A DNA stretch of 64,000 nucleotides, from positions 434,001 to 498,000 of the forward strand of contig CAXKVV010000043.1 of assembly GCA_964058805.1 (NCBI GenBank), in the 5' to 3' direction. The notes beneath the pieces are model-generated. The model was not told where the DNA came from and searched no databases. It saw only the letters and a program-made list of their open reading frames with translations. Every line of letters begins with the position of its first letter. Position 1 is the stretch's first letter. This DNA comes from Schoenoplectus triqueter (taxonomy: Eukaryota > Streptophyta > Magnoliopsida > Poales > Cyperaceae). The translations under genes and the position numbers were made by a program. Below, piece after piece: positions 58,765 through 64,000 of the stretch.

Positions 58765-59627
58765 AAATATGATCAGTGTGTTCATATGTAACATGTTTCA
58801 CACTACTACGCCGGACATGATCAACGTGTTACATATAAATTCCAACAAGTTAACAATCAATTAAAACCATGCCTCATTGCAATTAAGTTTCTTGAACAAT
58901 TTCTAACCATCTAATGGCTTGTGTGAATCTGAATTAGCTGCTGGTAGTCGTCACAAACAATTGATCAAACTTGTACCCAAAATAATCATCCAAATACTGC
59001 AACAGTACAAAACTTATGATCTCCTACTGTTGTTGCTTGTCTTAATTAAATAAGTAGGAAATCAATATCTTAAAACATTATAATTTATAAATAGTATATT
59101 ATTAATGAGTGAGATTGTATGTGTTTGTTTGTCTTAATTAAATCTTAATCCAAAGAGTTGAAATGAACCTAAATATTCCTGAAATTCTGGCTTCAGTCGG
59201 AAGTTAGAAGTTGCATCTTGCAACACACATCACACCAGGATTTCAATTCTTTCCTCTTTTTGCATATATCATATTCATATCATATGCTTCAGAGTTCAGA
59301 CTCTTATTAATGTTAATATTAATATGGTGAATACCTTGTTACAATGAACCCAGGGCATCTAGAGCTTCCACGTGTCCATTCTCACGCCTCAAGACTACCA
59401 ATTTCCCACAAATCTTCTTTCAATTTTTCCTTCATTTTCATGTCATTTTCTCTTTCATTCTCGTCTCAATCGCTCATGGCGAACTCAAGCATTTCTCCAT
59501 GCATCTCCAGGCGGCTCGACCCAGGATGTGACCGACTTCTTTTCTCCCAAATCCATTTCTCTTCTCGCATCCCTCTTCTTTAGCCAATCACGACCCTTCC
59601 TTCAACTGTTAAAAGAGAATAGTGGAT
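58765..59627. other. 3' flank of the unknown gene
   Basis: No gene or repeat boundary recognised; the presumed 3' untranslated region of the preceding gene lies at its left. Confidence 0.45.
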
Positions 59628-61166
59628 ATCACATTTTGAGATAAGAGAAGAGATGGATAAAATAACTTTCATTTCTATTAGAAACTCTTGTATCTTTCTT
59701 ACATATCAAATATCATATAACAACTCTATTTATAAACTAAGACAATAGAAATATCTAGAAAATTCATATTAAAAATGAAATACTAAACAACAGCTGTTTC
59801 AGCTGACCTCTGTCCACTAAAACAGTCATAACTCTCTGTAGGGAACTCCAAACGACTTGTAATTTGAATCATTGAAAACTAGACTTCAAGATCTTTTCAT
59901 CCATATGTCAAACAACCAAAAATGACATTATTTATTCTTTTATATCCTCTCATCAATCAGTCCAAAAATTCTACAACTGCTGAATTCTAAGAGTTCTCTA
60001 TTTTCCACTAGTTACAAAACTCCCCCATAAACTTAATTTTAAGAACTTATATTTTTCCTTATTAGTGTCGATTGTGATGTTTCTTAAATTTCCTCATATG
60101 TAGTTATTCTCTCTTGTTGATTTTTGTGAACTCAATACTTGTCTTTCTTATTAACTTGTCTTCATATCATCATTGTACTTCTTCATAACTCACAGCGAAT
60201 AGCGACATCATCCATTGGATGGCTTCTTCTCGATTCATTGAGCTAGAAAACCCGAAAAATCAGTCGTGGTTTCATCTAATATGTCATCCAATTGTCTGAC
60301 TCTTCATGTCATGTATATGTGAGATTCACACCCACACCGCGGCTCCACACTGTATTTTTTCATGTGGCTTCACACCACATCTTCTCGTGGTCTTCACACA
60401 CTTCCAGCAAAATATCTCATAATGTTGCTAGTTCTCTTATCCTAACACTTATTACACAGGCTATCATGAGTCATTGCTCATGTCGGCTTCACTCATCGAT
60501 TCTTCGAAGACCACTGGCAAATACTTCACCATACTTTTGTAACATTCGCTGCTTGATACATAGGTCTCATCATTGATAAGTTTTCATTCTTTTTTTTTCT
60601 CTTACAATATCTCTAAAATTATCTTCACGAAAAAATATCACAAAAAAAACTTTTTTTAACAAAAAAAATCAACACAAGATATATTTTCATTATTCCGACA
60701 TTTTTTCTTTTCTCACAAAAAAAATAAGAGCATTCTATTTTTTTCACTCATTTTTTATTTTTTTTTCAATGCTCCTAACCATCACACTTTGAGATAAGAG
60801 AATAGATGGATAAAATAAATTTCCTTTCTATTAGAAACTCTTGTATCTTTCTTACATATCAAATACCGGATTATAACTCTATTTATAGGCTAAGACAACA
60901 GAAATATCTAGAAAATTTGTATTAAAAATGGAATACTAAACAGCAGCTGTTTCAGTTGACCCCTGTCTACTAAAATAGTCATAACTCTCTGTAGAGAACT
61001 CAAAACAATTTGGAATTTGAATCATTAGAAACTAGACTTCAAGATTTTTCTATCCATAGGTCATATAGCTAAAAATGACATCATTTGATCTTTTATATCT
61101 CCTTATCAATCAGCTTAAAAATTCTGCAACTGCTGAATTATGAGAGTCTCTTTTATTTTCCACTAG
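59628..61166 (-). mobile_element. Small LTR retrotransposon without coding genes
   Basis: Two direct repeats, 59628-60011 and 60781-61166 (384 and 386 bp, similar throughout by eye), flank about 770 bp with no gag or pol. Each repeat has TATAAATAGAG or a close match on the minus strand. A polypurine tract (GGGGGAG on the minus strand, about 60020-60026) adjoins the left repeat, so the element points left. It is TRIM/LARD-like or a deleted Copia. Confidence 0.7.
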
Positions 61167-61513
61167 ACTTAATATTATTAATGATAATTAAGTTTATATT
61201 TCAACATCAACTGCCTCCAGCCGTCTAATGCGGACCCAATTCAGGAGCTATTTGGGTCGGATCCTGCTTCTACCGCCATAGTCCCAACTTCATCCCAAGT
61301 TCAATTCGGGTTGGTATCAGATTTAGCATCTGTCAGTGTTTTCAGTTTTCACAGTTTTGTTTTCCTGCTACGGATATCTACTGCGTACAATTTAATTGAT
61401 ATGCATTATGCAGTAGTAACAAGAACTATACCCTGTAAATTGCAATCAAAATGACTTCTAAATTATGAGAAGAAGAGACTGATTTGTTTCTTTTATATGC
61501 TATTTTGTGGCAG

Positions 61514-61925
61514 CACCTGGTTCTGGCGCGGTTACAGCATGCCGGTACCAGTGGCCCTGCATTGGTTTTGATTCATGGATTTGGTGCTAACAGGTGTAAG
61601 TCAAATTTGAGAGAAACATGATATTGGATCAAACAACTAAGGTTTCATGACCCGTGATTATTAAACAGCGTTGCGTTTTCTCTTTTACTGTTTAATCTTC
61701 TGAGCTACTTGTGCAGTGACCAATGGTGAAAAAACATACCCTTTCTTGCAAGTTCGAATAGAGTATATGTGATAGATTTTATCGGTTTTGGGTATTCAAA
61801 CAAACCTAATTTGCAAGAGATCGGCAGTGGCTTTTACACATTTGAGACATGGGCTGATCAACTCAACAACTTATGTGCTGATGTGGTAAGGGACAATTCT
61901 TTCTTCATTTGCAACTCCATTGGAG
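61514..61925 (+). pseudogene. Chlorophyll dephytylase-like alpha/beta hydrolase remnant
   Basis: Exon-like blocks 61514-61593 and 61717-61925 encode GTSGPALVLIHGFGANR and, after a phase-2 intron, SDQW-stop-KNIPFLASSNRVYVID, FYTFETWADQLNNL and FFICNSIGG (nucleophile elbow GNSIGG reads CNSIGG). This matches chloroplast hydrolases of the At5g38520/CLD1 type. A TGA replaces the expected Arg in the HWRKN-like motif, and a small deletion breaks the frame in the first block (WFWRGYSM then shift). Nothing of the gene follows after 61925. A possible first-exon remnant lies at 61206-61340. Non-functional. Confidence 0.6.
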
Positions 61926-61934
61926 GTGAGGCAC

Positions 61935-62523
61935 GTGCACAATCGCATCAACTATTAGTATGAACATGGTACTAGACCTGGTACTGTGGTACAATATGGT
62001 ACAGTATGGTACCATATATTATGTTGGAATGCTGATAAGTGATATGATTGGATTCTGCTGCACAGGGCTTGTTGGCATAATTAAAACTATGCAATGTGGA
62101 CATTTATATGTCATCATTATATACATTTTATAAATCTAAAAAGAAAAATTATTTTTATATAAAACTTAGATATTTAAAAATATATCAAAAAAATGTCAAA
62201 TATTCCGTAAAAAACTGATTAATCAACCGCATAACGTTTAATCACTTCACGGTAGACTGACTGTTCGTCAAGCGCAAATTATTATTTACAACATACGTGA
62301 AAAGACTTACTCATCGTGATCATTTTTAGAGAAAACCTTAGACATCATCTTCTTCTTTTTCATATATATATATATATATATATCAAAATTCATTTGATTT
62401 GGAGTTTGTTTTTCCTCTTTGCGAAGCAAAATGGTATGATTACTTTTAATTTGTGCATATATATCCACACTCGAGCTTTAAATTTGATCTCAGGAGCTGA
62501 AATCAAATTTTGAAACTCGATCT
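61935..62523. other. Low-complexity DNA with GGTAC repeats
   Basis: Irregular TGGTAC repeats at about 61960-62015, a (TA)n run at 62361-62382, no gene. Confidence 0.5.
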
Positions 62524-63330
62524 CAATTTTTTATTATAAAATTTATATATTTAACTAATTATAAAAAGGAAGCGGGGAAGATTCAAAACTCTTTGAATCT
62601 AAAATTTGGTTTAAAGCCTCTTTCAGTCATTAATTTTATATCGAGATTTGTACTTTTATTTTTTTCTAATTTTATATGATGATTATTACGAATCTCGATG
62701 CAAAATCAAATTTTAGGTTCAAATGGTTTTGAACCTCTTTTCGTTTCAAAAAAAAAACTAAGATCAAATTTCAAATTCGATCCCAGCATCTAAGACCGAA
62801 TTTAAAACTCGGATAAAATTATGTACATATCATTTTGCTCTCTTCTTTTTTTATATTTACTAAAAAAAATTGCAAACAACGCCACAAACTAGGCTGCAAA
62901 AGTGTAAATAAATTAAGCGTAAAGTTCAATTTTTTATTATAAAATTTATATATTTAACTAATTATAAAAAGGAAGCGGGGAAGATTCAAAACTCTTTGAA
63001 TCTAAAATTTGGTTTAAAGCCTCTTTCAGTCATTAATTTTATATCGAGATTCGTACTTTTATTTTTTTCTAATTTTATATGATGATTATTACGAATCTCG
63101 ATGCAAAATCAAATTTTAGGTTCAAATGGTTTTGAACCTCTTTTCGTTTCAAAAAAAAAAACTAAGATCAAATTTCAAATTCGATCCCAGCACCTAAGAC
63201 CGAATTTAAAACTCGGATAAAATTATGTACATATCATTTTGCTCTCTTCTTTTTTTATATTTACTAAAAAAAATTGCAAACAACGCCACAAACTAGGCTG
63301 CAAAAGTGTAAATAAATTAAGCGTAAAGTT
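62524..63330. repeat. Tandem duplication of a 403-bp unit
   Basis: The unit from CAATTTTTTATTATAAAA at 62524 repeats at 62927 with only a few differences (for example T/C near 62647 and 63051, T/C near 62788 and 63192, one extra A). Near identity means a recent duplication. The unit has no coding potential. Confidence 0.9.
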
Positions 63331-63722
63331 CAAGCCTAGCTACGACTACGAGCTTTGGGCTACTGCTCACGGGTTATTTCAAATCAAAACCAACAAATCA
63401 TGAAATACAATTTTGAGAAAAGCGTATGTATTTAATGCTAGACGTGCAATTGTGCCTGACCGACGGGTTAGACAGATTTATATAATATTAATTAATAATA
63501 TTATTTTTAATAGTTCGAATCGTGGCCGTTCAATCTTTAAAGCGCGTTGTTAGAAATTATTATCGTGTCTGCTGAGCGGCACCGTATAGGACATTATTTG
63601 GACCGTTGGATCTCCTCGTAATTCACGCTGATACTAATCTCTAAGTAATATAACGAATCACGTTATGTGTGGTACGCTGCTGCGCAGCATAGGATCAGAG
63701 TCCGCTTGAGAGCGAGAGACGC
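63331..63722. other. Intergenic DNA before the edge gene
   Basis: No gene. The right end is presumably promoter of the gene starting at 63803. Confidence 0.45.
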
Positions 63723-63733
63723 TTTAAACCCTC

Positions 63734-63800
63734 AAAACCCTACTTGGAGTGTCTGCTAGCACAGTAGCACTCTTCTCACTATCTTCCTCTGAAAACCCTA
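63734..63800 (+). promoter_or_regulatory. Telo-box-like motifs upstream of the edge gene
   Basis: AAAACCCTAC at 63734-63743 and AAAACCCTAC beginning at 63792 lie within 70 bp of the start codon at 63803. Such motifs mark many constitutively expressed plant genes. Confidence 0.45.
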
Positions 63801-63802
63801 CA

Positions 63803-64000
63803 ATGAGACGCACCAACGATCCCTCTTCGTCTAGTCCTCCACCACCGAAAAGGACGAGGCCCGTTGTGCCTGAACCATCCCAGCACACTCCAGCTCCGGG
63901 TGCTCTTCCCCCTGCCGGAGATCCGTCGGCGCAGCTGCCCGGCGAGCTCGCTTCATTCCAAAACCAGCTTTTTGGAGGCTCCACCGAGGTCCTTGGACCT
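63803..64000 (+). CDS. N-terminus of unidentified protein, cut by window edge
   Basis: The first 66 codons, starting MRRTNDPSSSSPPPPKRTRP, are open to the edge. The segment is Pro/Ser-rich and basic (PPPPKRTRP), disordered in character, and could include a nuclear localisation signal. GC content jumps compared with flanking DNA, as expected for a plant first exon, and telo-box-like motifs precede it. The family cannot be named from this stretch. Confidence 0.6.
   Translation, partial: MRRTNDPSSSSPPPPKRTRPVVPEPSQHTPAPGALPPAGDPSAQLPGELASFQNQLFGGSTEVLGP

Noticed and set aside
1..64000. CRISPR arrays, operons, tRNA or rRNA genes
   Set aside because: Direct repeats here are transposon-related, genes have introns, and no tRNA- or rRNA-like sequence was noticed by eye. 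A tRNAscan or Infernal run would settle the RNA question.

Overview
This window is nuclear DNA from a flowering plant. It is AT-rich, its genes are split by many short introns (nearly all GT-AG), and its protein families are plant-specific (LIMR, MRH1/MDIS-type and XII-type LRR receptor kinases, small-RNA-degrading nuclease, F-box/FBD). About half of it is intergenic DNA with transposon debris. I cannot place the species.

Layout. 2.4-7.2 kb: complete 14-exon LIMR/LMBR1-like membrane protein gene (minus). 9.4-11.7 kb: complete 8-exon MRT4-type ribosome-assembly gene (minus). 12-15.2 kb: gene-free AT-rich DNA with Helitron-like ends. 15.4-16.6 kb: F-box/LRR gene with a probable frameshift (plus). 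18.5-22.7 kb: defective Copia retrotransposon (minus), which cuts off the 3' half of a decayed SDN-type exonuclease gene (22.7-24.1 kb, minus). 24.4-25.5 kb: BUB1-family gene fragment split by a hAT-like element; CACTA-like element to 27 kb. 27.5-32.2 kb: complete 9-exon LRR receptor pseudokinase gene (minus); a second copy of the hAT-like element lies 435 bp upstream of its start. 33.5-40.4 kb: gene-poor, with one fold-back element. 41.1-43.4 kb: CPL4/FCP1-like CTD-phosphatase locus with two lesions (plus). 46.0-49.9 kb: two-exon LRR receptor kinase (minus), 1192 aa and non-RD. 52.1-53.9 kb: LTR with primer-binding site, and a CACTA-like end. 55.3-58.8 kb: intact 8-exon gene of unknown family (plus). 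59.6-61.2 kb: small LTR element. 61.2-61.9 kb: chlorophyll-dephytylase-like hydrolase pseudogene. 62.5-63.3 kb: 403-bp tandem duplication. 63.8 kb to the edge: 5' end of an unidentified gene.

Exon structures were built by hand. For the five complete multi-exon genes every junction keeps frame, and predicted lengths are 510, 229, 625, 1192 and 610 aa. The genes do not form a pathway. The window is a set of independent housekeeping and receptor genes among gene fragments scattered by transposition. The most unusual items are the unknown 610-aa gene (all introns phase 1, two of them GC-AG) and a two-copy hAT-like element family whose ends carry GC-rich arrays of a CGGTCC-type repeat.
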